Positions 33,264-40,583 of a stretch of DNA of 64,000 bases are shown one piece after another (positions within the stretch are counted from its first letter, which is position 1; each line of letters starts with the position of its first letter). Source of the DNA: Streptomyces resistomycificus (GTDB taxonomy: Bacteria > Actinomycetota > Actinomycetes > Streptomycetales > Streptomycetaceae); NCBI RefSeq assembly GCF_001514265.1, contig NZ_KQ948989.1, positions 877,610 through 941,609 of the forward strand, read 5' to 3'. The notes below the pieces were generated by a model. The model was not told the origin of the DNA. It saw only the letters and a list, made by a program, of their open reading frames with translations, and did no database searches. A program made the position numbers and the translations under genes.

Positions 33264-33640
33264 ATGGCGATTCCAACGCCGCCACGTACGCGGTTGACCG
33301 GCGGTCTGACGGCCGCCACCACAATGTCTCTTTCCACACTCACCGGCCTGCCGCAGAACGCGCAGGCGGCGACCACGCGCAGGTGGAACGCCTCGACCGG
33401 GGCCTGACCGGCGTCCACACCGGCGGCGTGAACCCGGTGTCGTGGCGGTGGCCGGCCACGGACCGGACATGTGGCAGCGTCTACCGTGGCCTCACCAGAC
33501 TCAACCCCTCGCCCCTGACCACCTCGACGAACCACTGGGACGCCAGCGCCGCGAACTCCGCCGACTACACGGTGCGCGCGGTCGTGAACGGCATCGAACA
33601 ACCCCCGGCCGAGTACGCGCTCCAGCGACCGTGGTGGTGG
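33264..33640 (+). pseudogene. Rhamnogalacturonan lyase PL11, N-terminal remnant with frameshift
   Basis: An ATG at 33264 opens a Sec signal peptide ending PQNAQAATTR. One base later out of frame (near 33380) the sequence reads VERLDRGLTGVHTGGVNPVS, then SWRWPATD, VYRGLTRLNPSPLTTSTNHW and SADYTVRAVVNGIEQPPAEY, the very conserved start of PL11 rhamnogalacturonan lyases (ERLDRGLVAV, VSWR, FNVYR, TNYxD). Only about 120 of about 600 residues remain. It belonged to the rhamnogalacturonan-I locus next door. Confidence 0.75.
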
Positions 33641-33796
33641 CCGTGCCTCTCCTTCCACTCGTCGTGCGTCGTCGCTTCCGCAAGCGTTCCCATTTGGTCT
33701 TGTGACAGTGCGATTCCCGATCGGGTGCCGATGTGTCGGTTGTCGGCGCCCAACTCTGTTGCCTTCGACGCGCATTGTCGGCGGGCGCAGCCGTCA

Positions 33797-33834
33797 CCGC
33801 CGGGTGAGGGTGGGTGGCGGTGGTGCCCCGGCGG
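33797..33834. terminator. Terminator hairpin of second aromatic operon
   Basis: CCGCCGGG (33797-33804) and CCCGGCGG (33827-33834) flank a 22-base loop, 13 bases after the stop of the last operon gene on the minus strand (33848). Confidence 0.55.
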
Positions 33835-33847
33835 ACTCCCACATGGT

Positions 33848-35107
33848 TCAGGGAGCGGTGTCGTGCGACTCGCCGAGGCCGAGGACCGCGGTGAAGCGGG
33901 CTTCGGCCCGGTCGATCTCGCCGAGCTGAGTGAGGATCGAACTTGGGGTGGAGTCACCGACCACCTTCTGCATCAGCGGGGTGCGGTCCAGGATCGCGTC
34001 CCGGATCGGTTGCAGAGCGCGCGGCGCGTGATGGAAGACCTGTCCGAGGGCATACGCCTGCCGGGACTGCCGGGCGGTGTGCGGCTTGCGGGGGGCCTCG
34101 AAGGCGTCGAGTGCCTGGCGGACAGCGGCGTAGTCGCTCAGGTCCACCCCTGCCAGGCGGCGGCCGATGAAGTAGCCGTCCTCGGTGGCCATACCGGCGC
34201 CGTACCCCGCGTACGGGGAGGTGGGGTGCGCGGCGTCGCCGACGAGAGTGGCGCGGCCCTTGGACCACTGCTTCAGCGGCTTGCGGTCGCGGATCACCCA
34301 GCGCTGAACGTGCGCGGGGTCGGTCGCGGCGATCAGCTGGGGGAGCGGAAGGGCGAATGCCTGGCCGAGGCTGGTCGCGTTCGAGTGCAGGTCCCCGGTG
34401 AATTCCCGGCTTGCGTCGAACGCTTCGAGTAGCCACCACTGGTGGCCGTCACGTCCCTTGTCGCGGATGGCGGTCCAACTCCCCTGCACCGTGCGGGTGT
34501 GGGAGAGGACGCACATCCCGGGCTCGGTCTCGACGCTCTCGTCGAAGGTGTAGCCGCCGAAGATGTGCAGGTTGTGCTCGCGCTTGGGGCTGTCGCCCCA
34601 CAGAGTGCGGCGGACGAGGGAATCGATGCCGTCCGCGCCGATCACGAGGTCCGCCTCGTGGACTCGTCCGTCCGCGAGGTGCAGTCGAACACCGTTCTCG
34701 TCCTGCTCGACATGCTCCACCGTGTGGTTGACCTGCAGGACTCCCTCGGGTAGCGCGTCGAGCAGCCGCTCATACAGCTCGGGGCGCAACAGGCCGACGA
34801 AGCCGCCGCCGTAGTCGCGGACAACCTGCTCCGGAAGGGCCGCGCGGACCCGGCGGCGGCCGCGGGCGTTGCGGAACTCGGATGTACAGGGCGCACCCAG
34901 GTCCTCGGTGTTCACGCCGAGCAGCCCGAGTGCCTTGATGGGGGGCGGCCACAGGTTGAGGATGTTGCCGGCCGGTCTGGCGTGCGGGTAGCGCTCGAAC
35001 AGCACGACGTCGTGGCCGGCCTGGTGGACGGAGAGAGCGGCGGCCATACCACCGGGCCCGGCGCCGATGACGGCGACGCGGCCGCGCTGGGCGGGAAGCT
35101 TCTTCAT
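33848..35107 (-). CDS. FAD-dependent aromatic monooxygenase (group A)
   Basis: 419 residues of the p-hydroxybenzoate-hydroxylase-like fold: GxGxxG at 15-20 (VIGAGPGGMAAALS), the DG motif region in LVIGADGIDSLVR (binds FAD/NADPH), and GDAAHP at 290-295 followed by SPYAGYGAGMATED. Complete length. Such enzymes hydroxylate an activated ring using NAD(P)H and O2. It is the last gene of the seven-gene operon, so either it supplies the diol for the VOC dioxygenase or it acts on a side-product. Substrate not predictable. Confidence 0.87.
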   Translation of the reverse strand: MKKLPAQRGRVAVIGAGPGGMAAALSVHQAGHDVVLFERYPHARPAGNILNLWPPPIKALGLLGVNTEDLGAPCTSEFRNARGRRRVRAALPEQVVRDYGGGFVGLLRPELYERLLDALPEGVLQVNHTVEHVEQDENGVRLHLADGRVHEADLVIGADGIDSLVRRTLWGDSPKREHNLHIFGGYTFDESVETEPGMCVLSHTRTVQGSWTAIRDKGRDGHQWWLLEAFDASREFTGDLHSNATSLGQAFALPLPQLIAATDPAHVQRWVIRDRKPLKQWSKGRATLVGDAAHPTSPYAGYGAGMATEDGYFIGRRLAGVDLSDYAAVRQALDAFEAPRKPHTARQSRQAYALGQVFHHAPRALQPIRDAILDRTPLMQKVVGDSTPSSILTQLGEIDRAEARFTAVLGLGESHDTAP

Positions 35108-35118
35108 GGTGGGTTCCT

Positions 35119-35206
35119 CAGCCTTGGTCGTCGTTGACCTGGTAGATGGTGAGGGCGGGCGTCTCCCCTACGAGGTCGGTGCCCGACCAGGAGGCCCAGG
35201 GTGTGC
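35119..35206 (-). pseudogene. Short C-terminal remnant between FAH and monooxygenase genes
   Basis: The minus frame ending in TGA at 35119-35121 reads WASWSGTDLVGETPALTIYQ then VNDDQG and stop, with protein-like composition and no start. I cannot name the family; it may be the tail of a cupin or VOC gene lost from the operon. It lies in the 162-bp gap before the monooxygenase gene. Confidence 0.3.
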
Positions 35207-35269
35207 GCGTGGCCCGTGTACGTCGAGCGGGTCCCGGCTGTCCCAGCCTCGGTCTCTTTGCCGCGCGGT

Positions 35270-36235
35270 TCACGGGCGCGTTCGCGGGCGCCTACGGGCG
35301 CGAGGGACGGCCACCGGTTCGGCCCCGGGTACGACGGTGTTGGAGACGGTGCCGATGCCCTCGACGGTGAGGGTGACGGTGTCGCCGGGCTGGAGCGGCG
35401 GCGGGTCCTGGCGGCCGCGTACGCCCCAGAGTTCGGCGAGGCAGCCGCCGTTGCCGCAGGTGCCGGAGCCGAGCACGTCGCCGGGGCGGACCCAGGTGCC
35501 GCGGGAGGCGTATGCGGTCATCTCCTCGAAGGTCCAACTCATGTTGGACAGCAGGTCCTTGCCGACGACCTCGCCGTTGATCTCGGCGGTCAGCGCCAGA
35601 CGCAGGAATCCGTCGCTGTCGCGGTAGGGCTCCAGCTCGTCCGCGGTGACGAGGTGGGGGCCGAGGGTGGTGGCGGTGTCCTTGCCCTTGCAGGGGCCGA
35701 GACTGACCTGCATCTCGCGGGACTGGAGGTCGCGGGCGGACCAGTCGTTGTAGATGGTGTAGCCGATGATGTGGTCGCGGGCCTGCTCGGGGGTGAGGTC
35801 ACGGCCCTCGCGGCCGATGACGGCCGCTACTTCGAGTTCGAAGTCCAGTGCCTGGCTGCCGGGTGGCACCGGGACGTCGTCGTGAGCGCCGATGACCGCG
35901 TAGGGGTTGGTGAAGTAGAAGGTGGGCGCGTCGTACCAGGCGTCCGGGGCGCCCGGGACTCCGTCGATGATGCGTCGTACGCCCTCGACGTGCTCCTCGA
36001 ACGTGACGAAGTCGCGTACGGACGGCGGTTGGAGCGGCGGCAGCAGTCGCACCTGGGTGACGTCCGGGCCGCGCGGCACGTCCACACTTGCGTTGCCCGC
36101 CTCGCACAGTGCCTCGGGGCCGGCCTGGACCAGGTCGAGAAGCGTCCCCGTGCCGGGGCAGGGGGAGAGGGTGCCGTCGTCCTCGACGGTGGCGAGACGA
36201 GTGCGGCCGTGCTGTTCGTACGTGGCGAAACGCAT
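35270..36235 (-). CDS. Fumarylacetoacetate hydrolase (FAH) family protein
   Basis: 321 residues with the FAH beta-roll: VRDFVTFEEHVEGVRR, the FYFTNPYAVIG strand, LDFELEVAAVIGREGRDL (metal-binding E-x-E), IYNDWSARDLQSREM and the GSGTCGNGGCLAEL loop. FAH-family enzymes split or isomerise 2-oxo acids made by extradiol cleavage (for example 2-hydroxyhepta-2,4-diene-1,7-dioate isomerase/hydratase). In this operon it should act after the VOC dioxygenase encoded just upstream. ATG at 36235 begins the conserved MRFATYEQ start. The C-terminus ends in an Arg-rich tail (RARRRPRTRP) beyond the usual family end. Confidence 0.87.
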   Translation of the reverse strand: MRFATYEQHGRTRLATVEDDGTLSPCPGTGTLLDLVQAGPEALCEAGNASVDVPRGPDVTQVRLLPPLQPPSVRDFVTFEEHVEGVRRIIDGVPGAPDAWYDAPTFYFTNPYAVIGAHDDVPVPPGSQALDFELEVAAVIGREGRDLTPEQARDHIIGYTIYNDWSARDLQSREMQVSLGPCKGKDTATTLGPHLVTADELEPYRDSDGFLRLALTAEINGEVVGKDLLSNMSWTFEEMTAYASRGTWVRPGDVLGSGTCGNGGCLAELWGVRGRQDPPPLQPGDTVTLTVEGIGTVSNTVVPGAEPVAVPRARRRPRTRP

Positions 36236-36269
36236 GGCATTCCTAGGGAGCTGGATGGGTTGACACAGG

Positions 36270-36319
36270 CCGGGGGCGCGGCGGCATGCCACGGCGGGGG
36301 GAGTGCGCCGAGCCCCCGG
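36270..36319. terminator. Hairpin in operon between VOC and FAH genes
   Basis: CCGGGGGC (36270-36277) and GCCCCCGG (36312-36319) enclose a 34-base loop with an inner GGCATGCC palindrome. It begins 11 bases after the VOC dioxygenase stop (minus strand) and may be a weak terminator or processing site within the operon. Confidence 0.45.
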
Positions 36320-36329
36320 GATCAAGGGG

Positions 36330-37268
36330 TCAGACCGGCGGAGCGACGAAGACGCCGCGGTCGACGTCGTTGAGCATCTCCTTGGCGACCATCTCGTTCA
36401 TCGGGTTGGACGTGCCCCACTGGTCGGCGTTCTCGGGCTTCGTCAGGTCGTAGATGTGCGGGTGCCAGGTGTCCTCGTCCAGCTTTTCCAGCTCGGTGGT
36501 GTACTCCACGGTGTTGCCGTGCGGGTCGAGGAAGTACGTGAAGGTGTTGTCACCCGCCATGTGCCGCCCGGGGCCCCAGATCTTGCGGGCGCCGGAGCGC
36601 ATCACGCGGCCCGAGCCGCGCATGTACTCGTCGATGCCGCGCATCTCGAAGGAGAGGTGCTGAAGGGAGGTGTGCGGACCGCTGGCGATGGCCATGGAGT
36701 GGTGCTGGTTGCTGATCCGCATGAAGTGCATGACGTCGCCCATGTGCGGCAAGGTCATCGTGTCGGACAGCCGGAAGTCGAGGTGCTGCTCGTACCAGGC
36801 GCGGGTGGCGTTGATGTCGGGGGAGTTCAGGACGACGTGCGAGAGACGGACGGGGATGGACTCCTTCTCCTCGATACGACGGTGCCGGCGCGCCTCGACG
36901 TCGGCCGAGACCTCGATGGTGCGGCCGTCGATGTCGAAGAAGCGGAAGCCGTAGCCGCCGCCGGGGGTGTCGACCTTGCCTGGCTGGGAGATCAACCGCA
37001 CTCCACCCGCGAGGAGTTGCTCGGCGAGCGTGTCCACGTCGGCGGGCTCCGCCGCGCCGTAGGAGATGAGGTCGAGGCGCTTCTCCTCGGCCTTGCGGAG
37101 CCGGACGATGTACTGCTCGGGGGAGCCCTCGGCGGCCAGGAAGGAGATGCCGGAGTCCTCGGCGACCTTGGTCAGGCCCCAGACGCCGGCGTAGAAGTCG
37201 AGTTGCCTGTCGTAGTCCGGCACGGCCAGGTCGACGTGTCGCAGGTGGGTGAGCAGACGGTTGGTCAT
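36330..37268 (-). CDS. VOC-family extradiol dioxygenase (catechol 2,3-dioxygenase-like)
   Basis: 312 residues made of two vicinal-oxygen-chelate modules: LTHLRHVDLAVPDYDRQLDF (about 6-25) and IPVRLSHVVLNSPDINATRA (about 145-165). Candidate Fe(II) ligands are the His in RLSHVVL, the His in SLQHLSFEM and the Glu in HGNTVEYTTE, the normal 2-His-1-Glu set of two-domain extradiol dioxygenases. It opens a catecholic ring beside the hydroxyl pair. It lies between the amidohydrolase and FAH genes, 10 bp from the former, as expected for a meta-cleavage route. Confidence 0.85.
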   Translation of the reverse strand: MTNRLLTHLRHVDLAVPDYDRQLDFYAGVWGLTKVAEDSGISFLAAEGSPEQYIVRLRKAEEKRLDLISYGAAEPADVDTLAEQLLAGGVRLISQPGKVDTPGGGYGFRFFDIDGRTIEVSADVEARRHRRIEEKESIPVRLSHVVLNSPDINATRAWYEQHLDFRLSDTMTLPHMGDVMHFMRISNQHHSMAIASGPHTSLQHLSFEMRGIDEYMRGSGRVMRSGARKIWGPGRHMAGDNTFTYFLDPHGNTVEYTTELEKLDEDTWHPHIYDLTKPENADQWGTSNPMNEMVAKEMLNDVDRGVFVAPPV

Positions 37269-37278
37269 GTCGGGCTCC

Positions 37279-38361
37279 TCAGGTGAGACGCAGCAGTGCT
37301 GCCGCGTTGCCGCCGCGTACGGCGTGGAAGTGGGGGGCAGGCAGGTCGATGACGTCGCGCAGAGCACCGAGCGGGTCGTCGGTGCCCATGTCGAAGGGGA
37401 AGTCGGAGCCGAGCAGCACCCGGTCGGGGCCGGCCACCCGGATCAGCTCGCGCAGGACGTCCGGGTCGTGGACGAGGGAGTCGAAGTACAGCTGCGTGAG
37501 GTAGCTGCTGGGCGGGTGCGCGCAGCCTCGGGTGTCGGTGCGGGCGAGCCAGGCGTGGTCGGAGCGGCCGATGTGGTTGGGCAGATAGCCGCCGCCGTGG
37601 GCGGCGACGAGGCGCAACCCCGGGTGCCGGTCCAGGACTCCGGAGAAGATCAGATGGGACAGCGCGACGGCGTTCTCGGTCGGCTGGCCGACGGTGTTGG
37701 ACAGGTACCACCGGTTGAGGCGCTCGTCGAGCGTGCAGCCGAAGGGGTGCAGGAAGAGGATCGCGCCGGTTTCCGCGGCCCGTGTCCAGAACGGTTCGTA
37801 CGCGGGGTCCGACAGTTCGCGTCCCGGCGCGTGACTTGAGATCTCGACACCGCGCAGGCCCAGGCCGAGGGCGTGCTCAAGGGCTTCGACGGCGAGGCCC
37901 GGGTGCTGGAGCGGGACGAGGCCCAGGCCGTGCAGCCGCTGCGGGGCCTGGGCGACGTGCGCGGCGGTGCCCTCGTTGGCCAGTTCCCACACCGTGCGGG
38001 CCAGGTCCTCGTCGGCCCAGTAGTGGTAGTGCGAGGGAGACGGCGAGACCAGCTGGACGTCGACCCCGGAAGCGTCCATCGCGGTGAGCCGGGCCTTGAC
38101 GTCGGTCAGTTTCGGGAAGCGGTCGCGGAACATCGGGCCGCTGACGGCGATTGCCTCGGGGCCGTTGCGGCGGGCGTCGAGATCGCGGGCCGCGGCCAGC
38201 CCGGGGTGTCCGGCGACGGCGTCCTCGACCTGAGGGAGCAGGACGTGCGCGTGGACGTCGATCGTGGGTGCGCTGTTCCGGGGACCCACTGGGTTCACTG
38301 GGTTCACGGAGTTCACGGAGTTCACGGGGTTCACGGGGTTCACGGGGTTCACGGGGTTCAC
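37279..38361 (-). CDS. Amidohydrolase family protein (ACMSD/decarboxylase-like) with NPV repeat leader
   Basis: 360 residues. After an unusual leader of eight N-P/S-V tripeptides (residues 2-25) comes a metal-dependent TIM barrel: DVHAH with His37/His39, SPSPSHYHYW, LFLHPFGC, HGGGYLP and LLGSDFPFDMG with the final Asp. This is the amidohydrolase-2 branch that includes aminocarboxymuconate-semialdehyde decarboxylase and related nonoxidative decarboxylases, or hydrolases of ring-cleavage products. The GTG at 38361 overlaps the preceding stop as GTGA and has AAGGA six bases upstream. The leader is encoded by a 9-bp tandem repeat and is probably not part of the fold. Confidence 0.86.
   Translation of the reverse strand: MNPVNPVNPVNPVNSVNSVNPVNPVGPRNSAPTIDVHAHVLLPQVEDAVAGHPGLAAARDLDARRNGPEAIAVSGPMFRDRFPKLTDVKARLTAMDASGVDVQLVSPSPSHYHYWADEDLARTVWELANEGTAAHVAQAPQRLHGLGLVPLQHPGLAVEALEHALGLGLRGVEISSHAPGRELSDPAYEPFWTRAAETGAILFLHPFGCTLDERLNRWYLSNTVGQPTENAVALSHLIFSGVLDRHPGLRLVAAHGGGYLPNHIGRSDHAWLARTDTRGCAHPPSSYLTQLYFDSLVHDPDVLRELIRVAGPDRVLLGSDFPFDMGTDDPLGALRDVIDLPAPHFHAVRGGNAAALLRLT
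38290..38361. repeat. 9-bp tandem repeat (eight units) at a GTGA gene junction
   Basis: Eight successive 9-bp units on the plus strand: TGGGTTCAC twice, GGAGTTCAC twice, GGGGTTCAC four times. On the coding (minus) strand each unit is GTGAACCCC-like and therefore contains GTGA, the same stop/start overlap that couples the two genes here. Each unit adds one N-P-V or N-S-V tripeptide to the amidohydrolase and keeps frame. Confidence 0.95.
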
Positions 38362-39497
38362 GGGGTTTCCTTCAGGACGGACATCGTGCGGCCCATCAGA
38401 CCGGGCGCGTCGGCGTCACGGACGCCGTCCAGCTGCCACTGACCGAGTTGCACGGATGCTTCGACCACCATGCGGACACGGTCGATCCGGCGTTCGTAGA
38501 AGCCGGTCAGCAGGGCGTCGAGGGAACTCCAGTCCTGCTCCTCGCTCAGCATCTCGGCCAGTACAAAGGCGTCCTCCAGCGACATGGCCGCGCCCTGGGC
38601 GAGCGTGGGAGGACAGACGTGGGCCGCGTCACCGATCAGGACGACCCGGCCGCGGTGCCAGGAGCCCTCGACGAGCAGCCGCTCGAACCAGGTGTAGTTG
38701 ACCTCGGCGGAGTCGGTGATGCTCGCGGCGATCTCCGGCCACGCACCCCCGTAGGGCGCGGCCAGCCGCCGCATCTCGTCCGCGTACGAGACGGGGTCGA
38801 TGGAGGCGCGGTCGCGGTTGGCCTCGACGAGGTAGGCGTAGATGGTGTTCCCGCTGGTGGGGCAGTAGCCGGCGATGCAGCACGGTCCGCCGTAGGCCAG
38901 GGTCATGCGCTCCACGCTCTCGGGGCGGGGCACGGGGACGCGCCAGATGGCCATGCCGGTCGGTTCGGGCTTGTCGCTGACGCCGATCATCGCGCGCGTG
39001 CGGGAGCCGACGCCGTCGGCGGCGATGACAAGGTCGTAGCGGCCCTCGGTGCCGTCGCTGAACCGGGCGGTGACGCCGGACGCGTCCTGGACCAGTTCCT
39101 CGGCGGTGGTGCCGAGGCGTACCGTCGCGCCGCTCTCGAGAACGGCCTCACACAGGATCTCCTGGAGCCGGGGCCGCCGCATGCCGAAGATCGGGGGCAG
39201 GTCGTCCCCGCCGGTGCGGATGTCCTGCTGGACGTGGAACACGGTCCCGTCGGGCGCGGCCAGGCCGACGGCGTCGACGGCGTAGCCGCTCTCCCGGACC
39301 TTGTCCCATACGCCCACTTCGCGCAGCACGCGCAGCGCGTTGCCCTGGAGGGTGATGCCGGAGCCGAGCACGTTCCAGTCGGGCTTGGCCTCGATCAGTT
39401 CCACGGCGACGCCCGCCCGCCGCAGCAGCACGGTCACGGCGTTGCCGGACGCGCCGCCGCCTATGACGAGGACGGTGCGGGGACGGGGGTCGTTCAT
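38358..39497 (-). CDS. FAD-dependent aromatic monooxygenase (salicylate-hydroxylase-like)
   Basis: 379 residues, group A flavoprotein: GxGxxG in VLVIGGGASGNAV near residue 9-20, the DG segment LVIAADGVGSRTR, and GDAAHVCPPTLAQGAAMSLED near 285-305. The CPPTLAQGAAMSLED version is common in salicylate/6-hydroxynicotinate hydroxylase-like enzymes. It would add a hydroxyl to a phenolic or N-heteroaromatic ring with NADH. Its stop overlaps the GTG start of the amidohydrolase (GTGA). Two hairpins lie in the 114 bp before its start. Confidence 0.87.
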   Translation of the reverse strand: MNDPRPRTVLVIGGGASGNAVTVLLRRAGVAVELIEAKPDWNVLGSGITLQGNALRVLREVGVWDKVRESGYAVDAVGLAAPDGTVFHVQQDIRTGGDDLPPIFGMRRPRLQEILCEAVLESGATVRLGTTAEELVQDASGVTARFSDGTEGRYDLVIAADGVGSRTRAMIGVSDKPEPTGMAIWRVPVPRPESVERMTLAYGGPCCIAGYCPTSGNTIYAYLVEANRDRASIDPVSYADEMRRLAAPYGGAWPEIAASITDSAEVNYTWFERLLVEGSWHRGRVVLIGDAAHVCPPTLAQGAAMSLEDAFVLAEMLSEEQDWSSLDALLTGFYERRIDRVRMVVEASVQLGQWQLDGVRDADAPGLMGRTMSVLKETP

Positions 39498-39515
39498 GGG
39501 TTCTCCCTGAGATGG

Positions 39516-39537
39516 TGCCGCTCGACTTCGAGCGGCA
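39516..39537. promoter_or_regulatory. Hairpin/palindrome upstream of FAD monooxygenase
   Basis: TGCCGCTCGA (39516-39525), two-base centre, TCGAGCGGCA (39528-39537): a perfect 10-bp inverted repeat 19 bp upstream of the ATG at 39497. The tight centre suits an operator as well as a hairpin. Confidence 0.5.
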
Positions 39538-39552
39538 GAGGGGGTCTTGCGG

Positions 39553-39600
39553 GCCGGGCGGGCGAAGGTGGCGTTGCCGTCCGGACACGGCCCGCCCGGC
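39553..39600. terminator. Hairpin after cyclase gene
   Basis: GCCGGGCGGGC (39553-39563) pairs with GCCCGCCCGGC (39590-39600), 11 bp, 26-base loop. It lies 11 bases after the cyclase stop on the minus strand, so the seven-gene cluster may be two transcription units (FAH+cyclase; the remaining five). Confidence 0.6.
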
Positions 39601-39611
39601 AGTCCAGGGCG

Positions 39612-40583
39612 TTACTTGACGGCGATGGGATTCACCGGTGAGCCGACGGACCCGGTGATCGGCAGTGGCGCGGCGGTGAGCCAGAACTCGTACCGGCCGT
39701 CGGCGGCGCAATGTGAGGCGAGGGCGTCGAGGTCCCACATCTCACCGATGAGCAGGCCGATATGGGGGATGGCGACCTGGTGCAGCGGCTGGAAGGCGTG
39801 GTCGAACTCGTTGGGCCGCACCTCGAAGCCCCAGGTGTCGGTGGCGATCCCGGCGATCTCGCTCCGGTGCAGCCAGCCGGCCGTACTGAAGCTCAGCCCC
39901 GGCGCCGGCCCGCCCGCGTAGTCGCCCCAGCCTTCGTGACGGGCGCGGGCCAGCCGCCCGGTGCGCACCAGGACCAGGTCGCCACGACCGACGGACACGC
40001 CGTGCGCCGCGGCGGTTGCCGCCAGGTGCTCCTCGGTGATGGCGAAGCCGTCGGGCAGTTCGCCGTCCTGGCCGACGACCAGGCCCACGTCGAGGAGGAC
40101 GCCCCGCCCGGCGACGTGCGGTGCCATGTGCTCGATGCCGGTGACCAGGTCGCCTTCGGAGGTGACGACCTTCTCCGCCGGGCGGCCGTTCCACGCGGTG
40201 CCGTGATCGAAGATGTGTCCGAGGCCGTCCCACTGGGTGGAGCACTGCAAGGGCATGGCGATCACGTCGTCGGCGCCACCGAAACCGTGCGGAAAGCCCT
40301 GGCCGCCCAGGGCGGCGTCGGTGCCGGTGGCGAGCATCGTGTGCACCGGGTTCGTACGCCGCCGCCAGCCTTTCTGCGGGCCGTCCATGTCGAAGGCCTG
40401 TGACAAGGAGAAGCTGACGCCGTCGCGGATCAGGGCCGCGCCCTCGCGGCGCTTGGCCTCGTCGAGGAAGTTGAGCGTGCCGAGCACGTCGTCCTCGCCC
40501 CAGCGGCCCCAGTTCGAATACGCCTTCGCGGCCTCGGCGATCGCCGCCTCGGGATCCGTACGGTCGATACGGTCGGCGCTCAT
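39612..40583 (-). CDS. Cyclase family protein (kynurenine-formamidase/isatin-hydrolase superfamily)
   Basis: 323 residues of the Mn2+-dependent cyclase superfamily. The metal loop appears as CSTQWDGLGHIFDHG, the long-form version of the HxGTHxDxPxH motif, followed by GVLLDVG, RGDLVLVRTG and GWLHRSEIAGIATDTWGFEV. Members hydrolyse cyclic amides or N-formyl groups (isatin hydrolase, kynurenine formamidase). With an amidohydrolase and FAD monooxygenases around it, opening of a nitrogen-containing ring is one possibility; this is inference only. ATG at 40583 overlaps the stop of the upstream FAH gene (ATGA). Confidence 0.85.
   Translation of the reverse strand: MSADRIDRTDPEAAIAEAAKAYSNWGRWGEDDVLGTLNFLDEAKRREGAALIRDGVSFSLSQAFDMDGPQKGWRRRTNPVHTMLATGTDAALGGQGFPHGFGGADDVIAMPLQCSTQWDGLGHIFDHGTAWNGRPAEKVVTSEGDLVTGIEHMAPHVAGRGVLLDVGLVVGQDGELPDGFAITEEHLAATAAAHGVSVGRGDLVLVRTGRLARARHEGWGDYAGGPAPGLSFSTAGWLHRSEIAGIATDTWGFEVRPNEFDHAFQPLHQVAIPHIGLLIGEMWDLDALASHCAADGRYEFWLTAAPLPITGSVGSPVNPIAVK

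Larger units (their letters stand above)
32448..33847. other. 1.4-kb zone of decay upstream of the sugar transporter
   Basis: No intact gene. The first 800 bp show open frames on both strands without recognisable motifs; a minus-strand frame at 32692-32916 (DREAAVARQARRDAIAPLG) has protein-like composition but no known family. The part from 33264 on is a broken PL11 lyase gene, listed separately. A hairpin at 33797-33834 closes the neighbouring operon. I see no regulator gene where one for the sugar locus would be expected. Confidence 0.5.
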
